Assembly: GCA_947502265.1 (NCBI GenBank)
Contig: CANMZB010000021.1
Location: forward strand, 1 to 62,299
Direction: 5' to 3'
Source: an uncultured Sulfitobacter sp.
GTDB taxonomy: Bacteria > Pseudomonadota > Alphaproteobacteria > Rhodobacterales > Rhodobacteraceae
Length of the DNA stretch: 62,299 bases
This document shows positions 24,153-33,262 of this stretch, one piece after another; position 1 is the first letter of the stretch, and every line of letters starts with the position of its first letter. Both the position numbers and the translations under genes were made by a program. Below the pieces are notes generated by a model, which saw only the letters and a list, made by a program, of their open reading frames with translations, was not told where the DNA came from and made no database searches.

Positions 24153-25715
24153 GTGCAGGAACGGGTTTGGGGATTCGATGCGGTGGCCTTGAAAAAGCTA
24201 CGCAAATCTTTTTTCAAGATTTTGACGGGCCCTCCGGCGCTCGCATTTGTGCCGGCGTTTTCGCTTGCCGCCTTTTGGTTCGGTGGCGAAGGTGCGCTGC
24301 TTGTTGTGGCCGCATTGGTCCCCGTGATCTACCTTGCATCGGGCAGTTTCGCCACGGGCCTCAAGGGGATCACCCCCTACAGAACCAACAGCAACGGGCT
24401 GCTGTCGCGCGCCGCAATGGACCACCGTTGCGCAGAGATATTTGAGCGGGCCTCCGATGAGGGGCTCCTGTCGTGCATCCATGTCGTCGAAATTGACAAT
24501 TATGCTGATGTGATCGACCGTTATGGTCAGGCAGCAGGCGACACTATATTACAGCGCATGGGCGAGCAGCTGACAGGTGCAATGCGCGATGGTGATCTTA
24601 TCGGCCACATCGGCGACGCACGATTTGCCATTTGCACAAGCCCCGTTCGGCAATTGTCGTTGGAGCTTTGCATCCAGTTGGCAAGCCGCTTGCAAGTCGC
24701 AGCAGAAGAGCCGGTCTCGATTGACGGCACAGTGATCTATGCGAGCGTTTGCATTGGCTTTTGCCAGCACTCGCGAGCACCGGTGCACACCGGTGCGGAT
24801 TGGCTGCACGCTGCCGGCATTGCCCTGCGCCAGGCCCAAGCGCGCGGCCCCTCCAGCATCCGCGCCTTCTCGGAGCAGATGCACACTGAAACGCAGACAC
24901 GGCGCGCCCTGCACGAAGATGTCGTTGCGGCCCTGGACAGCGGAGAAATCGCCGCATGGTTCCAGCCGCAAATCTCCACTGACACCGGAAAGATCAGCGG
25001 CTTCGAAGCCTTGGCCCGTTGGACCCATCCTGTGCGGGGCGTCATCCCGCCGGCTGAATTCCTGCCAGCGATCGAGGCTGCGGGTCTGATCGAACGCCTC
25101 GCAGAAGTGATGATGCATCACAGCTTCCGCGCGCTCAAAAAATGGGATGCGGCGGGTATCGAGGTGCCACAGATCGGGGTCAACTTCACCGGATCAGAGC
25201 TGGGCAATCCCCGCCTGCTGGAAAAGGTCGAATGGGAGCTTGACCGGTTTGAACTCACGCCCGATCGGCTTGCCGTCGAAGTGCTCGAAACAGTCGTGGC
25301 TGGTGCGCCAGATGACGTTATCACACGCAACATCAATGCTTTGGGCGCACTCGGCTGCCGCATTGATCTGGACGACTTTGGCACTGGCAACGCCTCCATC
25401 GCCTCGATCCGCCGGTTTTCTGTCAGCCGCATCAAAATCGACCGCAGCTTTGTCATGAAAGCGGATCGAGACCCGGAACAGCAGCGCATGATTGGCGCTA
25501 TTCTGACGATGGCCGAACGTCTGGGACTTGAAACCCTTGCCGAGGGAGTGGAAACTGTAGGCGAGCATGTGCTGCTTGCTCAGTTGGGTTGCGATCACGT
25601 TCAAGGGTTCGGCATCGCGCGGCCGATGCCCTTTGACCAGACCTTCGATTGGATGCACGCTCACAATGCCAAACTCACCGATATGCCGCAGATCATGCAG
25701 GGCCGCATGAAATAA
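24153..25715 (+). CDS. membrane EAL-domain phosphodiesterase with degenerate GGDEF domain
   Basis: A 520-residue protein. Residues 28-62 are two membrane segments. Residues 100-240 form a GGDEF domain in which the signature is IGDAR (153-157), so it should not make cyclic di-GMP but may bind GTP. Residues 255-505 are an EAL domain with intact key residues: FEALARW (EAL at 285-287), LDDFGTG (407), KID (428-430) and EGVET. It should hydrolyse cyclic di-GMP. The start is GTG 24153, preceded by GGAGG; there is no good ATG. It stands between ttcA and yidC in the same direction and might be co-transcribed with them. Confidence 0.9.
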   Translation: MQERVWGFDAVALKKLRKSFFKILTGPPALAFVPAFSLAAFWFGGEGALLVVAALVPVIYLASGSFATGLKGITPYRTNSNGLLSRAAMDHRCAEIFERASDEGLLSCIHVVEIDNYADVIDRYGQAAGDTILQRMGEQLTGAMRDGDLIGHIGDARFAICTSPVRQLSLELCIQLASRLQVAAEEPVSIDGTVIYASVCIGFCQHSRAPVHTGADWLHAAGIALRQAQARGPSSIRAFSEQMHTETQTRRALHEDVVAALDSGEIAAWFQPQISTDTGKISGFEALARWTHPVRGVIPPAEFLPAIEAAGLIERLAEVMMHHSFRALKKWDAAGIEVPQIGVNFTGSELGNPRLLEKVEWELDRFELTPDRLAVEVLETVVAGAPDDVITRNINALGALGCRIDLDDFGTGNASIASIRRFSVSRIKIDRSFVMKADRDPEQQRMIGAILTMAERLGLETLAEGVETVGEHVLLAQLGCDHVQGFGIARPMPFDQTFDWMHAHNAKLTDMPQIMQGRMK

Positions 25716-25834
25716 ACGGGAAAGCCACCTTGATACAGCCTTCATAGACCCCTGCGACCCCGAATCCGCTTGACCTTTCGGCCCTCAGGCTGTGTACCCA
25801 CCGGACAGTTTTAAGACATCAGGTGGCGGTGCGC

Positions 25835-27649
25835 ATGGACAATCAAAACAAGAACCTTATCATTGCAACGGCGCTCAGCTTTGTCGTGATCCTTGTCTGG
25901 TTTGTGCTTTTTCCGCCACCAGACGCCGAAACCCCCATTGATGGCACCACGATCAGCCAGACAGCACCGGCCGAAGACGCTCTGGTTACGCCTAGCGCTG
26001 ATGCCCCCGCAACCACGGCAAACACAGAAACGCCCCCCAGCGCGCTGGAAACAGCCGCGCGCGTCACAATCAAGACCGACCGCGTCTCGGGATCGCTTTC
26101 ATTGTTGGGCGGGCGGATCGACAACCTCGCACTGAACGACTACCGTACGTCTCTTGAGGCGGACGCCGAGATCGTCACCGTTCTCAATCCCGTCGGTGAG
26201 GAAAATGCGCAGTATGCTGTCCATGGCTGGGCTGCTGCGGGCGGCGTTGATCCAACGGCTGTCCCCGGCCCCAACACCGAATGGGAACTTGTCAGCGGTG
26301 ATGTGCTTGCTGTCGGGTCACCGGTAACTTTGGGCTGGAACAACGGCGCGGGCCTTCAGTTCACCAAAGAGATCGCGATTGACGACCAGTACATGTTCAC
26401 GATCACGCAATCCGTTGAAAATACTGGTGGTGCCCCCGTTTCCGTGGCCCCATATGGCGTTCTGGCACGCCACGGCATCCCGACTGATCTCAAGAATTTC
26501 TTCATCCTCCACGAAGGCGTCGTGGCCATGACGGATGGCGCGTATTCGGAGACCGATTGGGACGACATGCCGGAGTTCGAATTCAACCAACGGGCCGGCG
26601 CACGCACTGAAGAAAAGAGCATCACCGAGAACGGCTGGATCGGCTTTACCGATCACTACTGGATGAGCGTGCTAATCCCGACCCAGGGCTCCGCCTTCAA
26701 ATCCGTTGCCAAATACGACGAACGCCGCGACATCTATCAAACCGAAACGGTAATGCCCGTCCAAACAGTCGCCCCCGGCACCACGGCAGAGACGACGACA
26801 CAGTTCTTCTCTGGCGCAAAAGAATGGGAAATCCTGCGCGACTATGAGGCACAAGGCATCTACAACTTCATCGACGCGATCGACTGGGGGTGGTTCTCCT
26901 TCCTGACAAAGCCGATTTTCTGGCTGCTCCACCATCTCAACCAGTTGATCGGCAACATGGGCATCTCGATTATCGCGCTGACCTTGCTGATCAAGGCAAT
27001 ACTGTTCCCGCTGGCGTATAAATCCTACGTCTCCATGGCAAAGATGAAAGAGCTTCAGCCGAAAATGGAGAAGATGAAAGAAGCCGCTGGCGACGACCGC
27101 CAGAAAATGCAGCAAGGCATGATGGAGCTTTACAAAAAGGAAAAGGTCAACCCCGCCGCAGGCTGCTTGCCGATCCTTTTGCAAATTCCAATTTTCTTCT
27201 CGCTCTACAAAGTGATCTTTGTCACGATCGAGTTGCGCCATGCGCCCTTCTTTGGCCCGTTCCAGGACCTCAGCGCGCCTGATCCAACGTCGATTTTCAA
27301 CTTCTACGGCCTTCTACCATGGGCCTCTCCCGAGACCGGCTCGATCATGGCGCTTGTCTTTATCGGCATCCTGCCACTGCTTTTGGGCATTTCCATGTGG
27401 CTGCAACAAAAGCTGAATCCGGCCCCCACCGATCCGACACAGCAAATGATCTTTGCATGGATGCCTTGGGTTTTCATGTTCATGCTGGGCAGCTTTGCAA
27501 GCGGGCTGGTGGTCTACTGGATCGCGAACAACACCATCACGTTCACGCAACAGTACCTGATCATGCGCAGCCAGGGTTACAAGCCTGACCTTTTGGGCAA
27601 CATCAAAGGCAGCTTTAGCCGCAAGTCCAAGGTAGAGGCTAAAAAGTGA
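25835..27649 (+). CDS. yidC: membrane protein insertase YidC
   Basis: A 604-residue insertase that places proteins in the inner membrane with or without SecYEG. It has an N-terminal helix (about residues 7-23), a variable acidic/Pro-rich linker, a large periplasmic P1 domain, then the conserved five-helix core beginning with GNMGISIIALTLLIKAILFP, with the hydrophilic-groove arginine in LLIKAILFPLAYKS nearby. KKEKVNPAAGCLPILLQIPI is characteristic. I use ATG 25835 (AGGTGG upstream) instead of the GTG twelve bases earlier. Its stop overlaps the next start (TGATG). Confidence 0.97.
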   Translation: MDNQNKNLIIATALSFVVILVWFVLFPPPDAETPIDGTTISQTAPAEDALVTPSADAPATTANTETPPSALETAARVTIKTDRVSGSLSLLGGRIDNLALNDYRTSLEADAEIVTVLNPVGEENAQYAVHGWAAAGGVDPTAVPGPNTEWELVSGDVLAVGSPVTLGWNNGAGLQFTKEIAIDDQYMFTITQSVENTGGAPVSVAPYGVLARHGIPTDLKNFFILHEGVVAMTDGAYSETDWDDMPEFEFNQRAGARTEEKSITENGWIGFTDHYWMSVLIPTQGSAFKSVAKYDERRDIYQTETVMPVQTVAPGTTAETTTQFFSGAKEWEILRDYEAQGIYNFIDAIDWGWFSFLTKPIFWLLHHLNQLIGNMGISIIALTLLIKAILFPLAYKSYVSMAKMKELQPKMEKMKEAAGDDRQKMQQGMMELYKKEKVNPAAGCLPILLQIPIFFSLYKVIFVTIELRHAPFFGPFQDLSAPDPTSIFNFYGLLPWASPETGSIMALVFIGILPLLLGISMWLQQKLNPAPTDPTQQMIFAWMPWVFMFMLGSFASGLVVYWIANNTITFTQQYLIMRSQGYKPDLLGNIKGSFSRKSKVEAKK

Positions 27650-28386
27650 TGAAGGTGACGGCGCTCTGGCGCCACCCCTTGAAATCACATGGGCGTGAAC
27701 CGCTGGAGCGGGTCACGCTGAGCGCTGGCGAGGCGATGCCTTATGACCGCACATGGGCCGTCGCTCATGACGCGGCCAAGGCAGACGGTTCCGGCTGGGC
27801 GGCCTGCCAAAACTTTAGCCGCGGTGCAAAGTCGCCAGCCCTAATGGCCATTACCTCAACACTTGACGAGGCATCAGAGACGCTCACCCTGCGCCACCCC
27901 GACCGCCCCGATCTATCCGTTCAACCGGACTGCGATGCCGACAAGCTGATCGCGTGGGTACGCCCCTTGGTGGACGCCAGCCGTGCGCAGCCGGACCGTG
28001 TGCTGCGCCTTAACGGACGTGGTTTTACCGACAGCCCCTTCCCCTCCCTCTCCCTGTGCAACCACGCCACGCATGTCGCCGTGGAATCCCTCGCGACGCG
28101 CCCGCTTCAAACCGAACGCTGGCGCGGCAATATCTGGTTTGACGGGGCACCCGCCTGGGCGGAGTTCGGCTGGATCGGGCGCGATATACAGCTTGGCGCA
28201 GCGCGCCTGAGAATCGAACAACGCATCACCCGCTGTCGCGCGACCACCGCCAACACCGACACCGGCGAGCGGGATGTCGATACGCTAGCGGCCCTAAACT
28301 TGCTGGCACATCAGGACTTCGGTGTTTATGCGGTGGTTATCGAGAACGGCGAAGTGAGCGTCGGCGATACGATGGAGCTGATCTGA
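27649..28386 (+). CDS. MOSC domain-containing protein (YcbX-like)
   Basis: A 245-residue protein with an N-terminal MOSC beta-barrel (LWRHPLKSHGREPLERVTLS, then PYDRTWAVAH) and a MOSC domain (ERWRGNIWFDGAPAW, followed by RLRIEQRITRCRATTANTDT), where the cysteine in ITRCRAT is the residue expected to hold the molybdenum cofactor sulfur. Such proteins reduce N-hydroxylated compounds or carry sulfurated Moco. No iron-sulfur domain is fused. It is coupled to yidC and yihA by one-base stop/start overlaps, an arrangement common in Rhodobacterales. Confidence 0.87.
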   Translation: MKVTALWRHPLKSHGREPLERVTLSAGEAMPYDRTWAVAHDAAKADGSGWAACQNFSRGAKSPALMAITSTLDEASETLTLRHPDRPDLSVQPDCDADKLIAWVRPLVDASRAQPDRVLRLNGRGFTDSPFPSLSLCNHATHVAVESLATRPLQTERWRGNIWFDGAPAWAEFGWIGRDIQLGAARLRIEQRITRCRATTANTDTGERDVDTLAALNLLAHQDFGVYAVVIENGEVSVGDTMELI

Positions 28387-29036
28387 TGCAACTGCCTTTC
28401 CCCGTGTACGAAGAACCCGATGCGCAAAAGCTCGAACAGGGCCGTCTGCTATTCGCAGGCGAGACCGATTTCGTGAAAGGGGTGGTTGCAATGTCCGGCC
28501 TGCCCGAGGCCGACCGGTTGGAAGTCTGCTTTGCAGGGCGTTCCAACGTGGGAAAATCAAGCCTGATCAACGCGATCACCGGCCGCAAGGGGCTGGCGCG
28601 TGCCTCTAATACGCCCGGACGCACGCAGGAAATCAACTATTTCACCGCTGGTGATGATCTCTATCTCGTCGATCTGCCCGGCTATGGCTATGCCAACGCG
28701 CCGCTACCTGTGGTCGAGAAATGGCAACGCCTGCTCAAGCAATTCCTTCAAGGTCGCCAGACCCTGCGCCGTGCCTTTGTGTTGATCGACGCACGCCACG
28801 GTGTCAAAAAGGTCGATGACGAAATCATGAGCCTGCTCGATAGCGCCGCCGTGACCTTTCAGGCGGTTGTGACCAAAGCCGACAAGGTGAAGGAAGTAGA
28901 GCGCGACAAAATTCTTGACCAGATTCGCGCAGCGCTGGCCAAGCACCCTGCCGCCTATCCTGAAATGATCGTGACCTCGTCCGAAAAAGGCTGGGGCATC
29001 CCCACCCTGCGATCGGTGATTGCGACCCTCGAATAA
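28386..29036 (+). CDS. yihA: ribosome biogenesis GTPase YihA/YsxC
   Basis: A 216-residue GTPase essential for late 50S assembly. G1 is GRSNVGKSS (about 51-59), G2 is NTPGRTQ, G3 is DLPGYG, G4 is TKADK and G5 is SSEKGWG. All are canonical. Its ATG overlaps the MOSC stop by one base. The gene is also called engB. It belongs to the block that links membrane insertion and ribosome assembly genes. Confidence 0.96.
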   Translation: MQLPFPVYEEPDAQKLEQGRLLFAGETDFVKGVVAMSGLPEADRLEVCFAGRSNVGKSSLINAITGRKGLARASNTPGRTQEINYFTAGDDLYLVDLPGYGYANAPLPVVEKWQRLLKQFLQGRQTLRRAFVLIDARHGVKKVDDEIMSLLDSAAVTFQAVVTKADKVKEVERDKILDQIRAALAKHPAAYPEMIVTSSEKGWGIPTLRSVIATLE

Positions 29037-29072
29037 CATCCTATGATCCCGACATATGACGGGAACACAGAG

Positions 29073-29936
29073 ATGAGAAAACAAGACATGAATCGCGATT
29101 GGGCCGCCACTGCCGCCACCTTGTCACAAGCCCTGCCGTATATGCAGCGCTACAACGACGCGACCGTCGTAATCAAGCTGGGCGGTCACGCCATGGGCAG
29201 CGATGAAGCGATGCTGGAATTCGCCCGCGATGTGGTCTTGATGCGGCAAGTCGGCGTGAAGCCCGTGATTGTGCATGGCGGCGGACCGATGATCAACGAA
29301 ATGCTCGGGCGGCTTAACATCCGGTCCGAATTCGTGAACGGCAAGCGCGTCACCGATTCCGCCACCATGGAAGTGGTCGAGATGGTGCTTTCGGGCCTTG
29401 TAAATGCAAAGATCGTCCAAGCAATTTCCGCTCAGGGTGGCCGCGCTGTTGGGGTGACAGGCAAGGATAGCGGCCTGATCATCTGCGAGCCCGAGGATCC
29501 TGCGCTGGGTCTGGTGGGCAAGCCGACGCAGGTTAATCCGCGGCTGCTGTTGGATCTGGCCGAAAAGGAATTGATCCCCGTCATCGCCCCCCTTGGCATG
29601 GGTATGAACGGCGAGACGTTCAACATCAACGGCGACACCGCGGCGGGTGCCATCGCCTCCGCGCTCAAGGCCGACCGCCTGCTTTTGCTCACCGATGTTT
29701 CCGGTGTAAAAAATGCGTCCGGCGAGGTGCTGACGGAACTGACCGCCACCCAGATCGGCCAGATGACCAAGGACGGCACCATCGCGGGTGGCATGATTCC
29801 CAAGACCCAGACCGCGCTTGATGCGCTGAACGCGGGTGTGCGCGCGGCTGTTATCCTTGACGGACGCGCTCCGAATGCGTGCCTGTTAGAGCTTTTCACC
29901 GAACATGGCGCAGGCAGCATCATCCGTTCGGGATGA
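29073..29936 (+). CDS. argB: acetylglutamate kinase
   Basis: A 287-residue amino-acid kinase, the second step of arginine synthesis (N-acetyl-L-glutamate to its 5-phosphate). Glycine-rich substrate motifs KLGGHAMG and VHGGGPMIN, the acetylglutamate-binding GLVNAKIVQ and [15 protein letters not shown] are present. [10 protein letters not shown] near the C-terminus matches arginine-sensitive hexameric enzymes. I choose ATG 29073; ATG 29088 is an alternative. No other arginine gene is close; linkage to yihA is typical for this lineage. Confidence 0.95.
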   Translation: MRKQDMNRDWAATAATLSQALPYMQRYNDATVVIKLGGHAMGSDEAMLEFARDVVLMRQVGVKPVIVHGGGPMINEMLGRLNIRSEFVNGKRVTDSATMEVVEMVLSGLVNAKIVQAISAQGGRAVGVTGKDSGLIICEPEDPALGLVGKPTQVNPRLLLDLAEKELIPVIAPLGMGMNGETFNINGDTAAGAIASALKADRLLLLTDVSGVKNASGEVLTELTATQIGQMTKDGTIAGGMIPKTQTALDALNAGVRAAVILDGRAPNACLLELFTEHGAGSIIRSG

Positions 29937-29971
29937 TGCGTTTACCGGATACCCCTTCCGGGAAAGAGTGA

Positions 29972-30625
29972 ATGACACACGATGGCAGCCTCACGCGGAT
30001 CAATGCAGCAATCACGCCGCAAGGCCTGATGCTGATGGGTGTGCTGCCAGATCCCGACGATAGGCGACGCAGCATCGCCCTTGTCGGTACGGATGCAGGA
30101 TTCTGGCAGGTGTTTACCGATTCGCCCGAATACCACGATGAAAAGCGCGACCCGATTGACCGGTGGTCAAAGCGCATCCTCGGTGCGCTTGCCACTGCCT
30201 TGGGCGCGCAGGCCGCTTACCCCTCTGACGGCCCGCCCTATGCCCCGTTTATCGCGTGGGCAAAGGCAACAGGGCGTTTTTGGTCCAGCCCGACAGGCAT
30301 GTTGATCCATGATCGCGCGGGCCTGATGGTTTCCATTCGCGGCGCGCTGGTCCTTGCGCAGCCGTTCGAACCTGACGTTCCCTCCCAAAACCCTTGCGCC
30401 ATTTGCACGACGCGGCCCTGCGTGAGTGCCTGTCCGGTTGACGCGCTCTCTGACAGGCACAATTATGGTGTGCACGCCTGCAAGGACCACCTCGTCACCC
30501 CAGAAGGGCAAAGCAGTTGTATGCAGCACGGCTGCCTTGTCCGGACGATCTGTCCCGTCAGCAAATCGTTTAATCGCCGCGACGCGCAATCCGCTTTCCA
30601 TATGCTTGCCTTTAAAGGAGCCTGA
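29972..30625 (+). CDS. 4Fe-4S ferredoxin-type protein related to QueG
   Basis: A 217-residue soluble protein whose C-terminal part has cysteine clusters CAICTTRPCVSACP, then CKDH and CMQHGCLVRTICP, enough for two 4Fe-4S clusters. The layout resembles the ferredoxin domain of epoxyqueuosine reductase QueG, but the cobalamin-binding domain is absent. The N-terminal 130 residues are specific to this group. Function is unknown; an electron-transfer role is likely. It starts 35 bases after argB and ends directly against sixA. Confidence 0.85.
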   Translation: MTHDGSLTRINAAITPQGLMLMGVLPDPDDRRRSIALVGTDAGFWQVFTDSPEYHDEKRDPIDRWSKRILGALATALGAQAAYPSDGPPYAPFIAWAKATGRFWSSPTGMLIHDRAGLMVSIRGALVLAQPFEPDVPSQNPCAICTTRPCVSACPVDALSDRHNYGVHACKDHLVTPEGQSSCMQHGCLVRTICPVSKSFNRRDAQSAFHMLAFKGA

Positions 30626-31123
30626 ATGAAACGGCTGATTCTCATGCGCCACGCGAAATCCGATTGGTCAGGCGGCGACATAACCGATTTCGAACGCGGG
30701 CTGAATCCGCGCGGGGAACGCAGCGCCACAGCGATGGGCGACTGGATGCGCGCGCAAACTCTACGCCCCGATCATATCCTGTGTTCGGAAGCCGTCCGCA
30801 CACAAGAAACCCTTAAGCGGCTCAAGTTCGATGATGATATTCCCGTCACCCGTACACGGGCGCTCTATCTTGCATCGGCGGATATCATGGCCAACGCGTT
30901 AAAGTCCCAAACCGAAAGCTGCGTGATGATAATTGGGCATAATCCCGGCTGCGCGATCCTCGCGGAGCAACTGGCACGCCGCGCACCAGACCATCCGGAT
31001 TTTGACGCCTACCCGACCTGCGCAACGCTTGTGCTGGATTTCGACATCCAGAACTGGAATGACCTGCCCCAGCAACAGGGGCAGGTCATTCACTTTGTCG
31101 TACCCCGTGCATTTACCAACTAG
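30626..31123 (+). CDS. sixA: phosphohistidine phosphatase SixA-type
   Basis: A 165-residue histidine-phosphatase-superfamily protein. The phosphohistidine-forming motif is LMRHAKSDW at the N-terminus, and the second conserved histidine is in IIGHNPG near 108. SixA removes phosphate from HPt domains or PTS-Ntr proteins. The start follows the ferredoxin stop by two bases. A perfect hairpin sits in its last codons (31061-31087). It converges on the aap operon, with nine bases between the two stops. Confidence 0.9.
   Translation: MKRLILMRHAKSDWSGGDITDFERGLNPRGERSATAMGDWMRAQTLRPDHILCSEAVRTQETLKRLKFDDDIPVTRTRALYLASADIMANALKSQTESCVMIIGHNPGCAILAEQLARRAPDHPDFDAYPTCATLVLDFDIQNWNDLPQQQGQVIHFVVPRAFTN
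31061..31087. other. 10-bp perfect stem-loop in the 3' end of sixA
   Basis: GACCTGCCCC and GGGGCAGGTC are perfect complements around a seven-base loop. The hairpin is inside the last coding region of sixA, about 50 bases from the convergent aapP stop. It could stop RNA polymerase from either side or protect the mRNA 3' ends, but no T-run follows on either strand. Confidence 0.55.
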
Positions 31124-31132
31124 GGCTTGCCA

Positions 31133-31924
31133 TCAGTGACCAAGGATCTGGCTTAGAAACATCTGTGTCCGCGGGCTTTGTGGGTTGTTAAAGAACGCTT
31201 CGGGCTCGTTCTGCTCGACGATCTGGCCTTCGTCCATAAAGATAACCCGGTTCGCGACCTGACGGGCAAAGCCCATTTCATGTGTCACACACAGCATCGT
31301 CATGCCTTCTTCGGCCAGCTCGATCATTGTATCAAGCACCTCCTTGATCATCTCGGGATCAAGCGCTGATGTCGGTTCGTCAAACAACATGACGCGCGGC
31401 TTCATGCACAAGGAGCGCGCAATTGCGACCCGCTGTTGCTGGCCACCGGAAAGCTGTCCGGGGTATTTAAGTGCCTGATCGGGAATTTTAACCTTTTCAA
31501 GGAAGTGCATAGCCGTGGCTTCGGCCTCCTTTTTCGGGGTTTTACGCACCCAGATCGGTGCCAACGTACAGTTTTCGAGGATCGTCAGATGCGGGAACAG
31601 GTTGAAATGCTGAAAGCACATGCCAACCTCAGACCGGATTTTGTCGATATTCTTGAGATCTGACGACAGAACCGTGCCGTCCACTTCGATCCGGCCTTTT
31701 TGATGCTCTTCCAGCGCATTGATACAGCGGATGAGCGTCGATTTGCCGGAACCGGAAGGCCCGCAAATCACGATCCGCTCGCCCCGATGCACCGTCAGGT
31801 CGATGTCACGCAGCACATGGAAGGTGCCATACCATTTGTTCATATTCTGGATCGAGATCGCGACCTCGTCAGAGACCTGCAACTTTGACGTTGTGTTGAC
31901 GTGTTTTTCAGCAGTGTCAGCCAT
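31133..31924 (-). CDS. aapP: general L-amino-acid ABC transporter ATP-binding protein
   Basis: A 263-residue ATPase of the polar-amino-acid family. Walker [11 protein letters not shown]-loop CFQHFNLF, signature LSGGQQQR, Walker [13 protein letters not shown] and switch THEMGF are all canonical. With AapJ, AapQ and AapM it forms the Aap/Bra-type importer of broad amino-acid specificity known from Rhizobium. It is the last gene of the aapJQMP operon, 12 bases behind aapM. Confidence 0.96.
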   Translation of the reverse strand: MADTAEKHVNTTSKLQVSDEVAISIQNMNKWYGTFHVLRDIDLTVHRGERIVICGPSGSGKSTLIRCINALEEHQKGRIEVDGTVLSSDLKNIDKIRSEVGMCFQHFNLFPHLTILENCTLAPIWVRKTPKKEAEATAMHFLEKVKIPDQALKYPGQLSGGQQQRVAIARSLCMKPRVMLFDEPTSALDPEMIKEVLDTMIELAEEGMTMLCVTHEMGFARQVANRVIFMDEGQIVEQNEPEAFFNNPQSPRTQMFLSQILGH

Positions 31925-31936
31925 GTTTCGGCCTCC

Positions 31937-33235
31937 TTAACGGTGATCTGTCGCGAGGCGGCGTTCAAGCCACTGCGAATATTGCGAAATGCCATAGCAA
32001 ACGACGAAGAACAGCAGGGCGGCAAAGCCCAGAAGCTCCCAGTAGACGCCGTTCCAGTCGGTGGAGGCGAGGATGGGGCCGCGAATCATGCCCACCAGAT
32101 CGAACATCGAAATGACCGACACCAGCGTTGTATCCTTGAACAGACCCACGGCGATGTTGACGATGCCTGGAATGGAGATTTTCAACGCTTGCGGCAGGAT
32201 GATCAGACGCATTGATTGCGCGTAATCAAGACCAAGGCTGTCGCCCGCCTCATACTGCCCCTTGGGGAGTGCCGCGAGGCCACCACGAATCACCTCGGCA
32301 ATATAGGCCGAGGAGAACATGGTGATCATGATTACCACCCGCAGGAACAGATCAACGTTGGCTTCGGGCGGGAAGAAGTAAGCCAGCATCACGCTTGCCA
32401 CGAACAGCAGCGTAATGAGCGGCACGCCGCGAATAAACTCGATGAAGATAACGCAGATCCATTTGATCAGCGGCATCGAACTTTGCCGGCCCAACGCCAG
32501 CGCAATCCCCAACGGGATCGACAGGGACACGCAGGTAACCCCGAGCATCAGGTTAAGCATAAAGCCACCCAAATCGCGGCTTGGCACCGCTTCGAGCATC
32601 GGGTTTTCGGATGCCACGGCACCAACGATATAGCCGCCGATGAACCAGACGACGAATGCAGCCACCACGCTGCCAAAGAAACCGGCGGCAAAATTGCGTG
32701 TGACCAGCTTGCTATAGGCGACATAACCGGCCGAAAAGCCAACAAGCGCCACGATCGGAGACAGGATGCTGCCGCCCCAGATCAACCAGTAGGCGATGAA
32801 AGGGTAAAGCACGGTGAACGCCAAAAACTTGCGCGGCATATCGAAGAACAACACCGGCGCGGCTGCAAAGAACAACAACACAAATGCCAGTCCCGGCCGC
32901 CAGTATAGCTCGTCCGGGTATTTGAAGCCGAAGAGCAACTGGTTCCAGCGCTCTGTCAGAACCGAGAAACAGGCCGCCGACTTGCCTTGCAATATCTCGC
33001 GGCATTCTGCCAACGAGCCTGTTGTCCACAACCCGCCGACGATCCACGGCAACGTCGCGGCAAGGACAATATACAGGAAATAAAGGGCCGCAACGGTAAG
33101 CAGCGCATTGGCCCATGTGGCAAACAGATTGTCGCGCATCCACTTGATTGGTCCGGCGGCGTTCACCGGAGCGGGCGACGGCGGAATGGCTGTCTCACGA
33201 ACGAAGGCAACGGAATGTGCGTGTGTGTCGCTCAT
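31937..33235 (-). CDS. aapM: general L-amino-acid ABC transporter permease AapM
   Basis: A 432-residue permease. The N-terminal half has extra membrane segments (ANALLTVAALYFLYIVLAAT, LLFFAAAPVLFFDM, and others) specific to AapM; the C-terminal half is the HisM-type domain with MLGVTCVSLSIPLGIALALG and the ATPase-contact EAA loop AALPKGQYEAGDSLGLDYAQ. It pairs with AapQ. Start ATG 33235 is 28 bases after the aapQ stop. Confidence 0.95.
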   Translation of the reverse strand: MSDTHAHSVAFVRETAIPPSPAPVNAAGPIKWMRDNLFATWANALLTVAALYFLYIVLAATLPWIVGGLWTTGSLAECREILQGKSAACFSVLTERWNQLLFGFKYPDELYWRPGLAFVLLFFAAAPVLFFDMPRKFLAFTVLYPFIAYWLIWGGSILSPIVALVGFSAGYVAYSKLVTRNFAAGFFGSVVAAFVVWFIGGYIVGAVASENPMLEAVPSRDLGGFMLNLMLGVTCVSLSIPLGIALALGRQSSMPLIKWICVIFIEFIRGVPLITLLFVASVMLAYFFPPEANVDLFLRVVIMITMFSSAYIAEVIRGGLAALPKGQYEAGDSLGLDYAQSMRLIILPQALKISIPGIVNIAVGLFKDTTLVSVISMFDLVGMIRGPILASTDWNGVYWELLGFAALLFFVVCYGISQYSQWLERRLATDHR

Positions 33236-33262
33236 GTGAGGCGCTCCTTTGGATCGACCATC

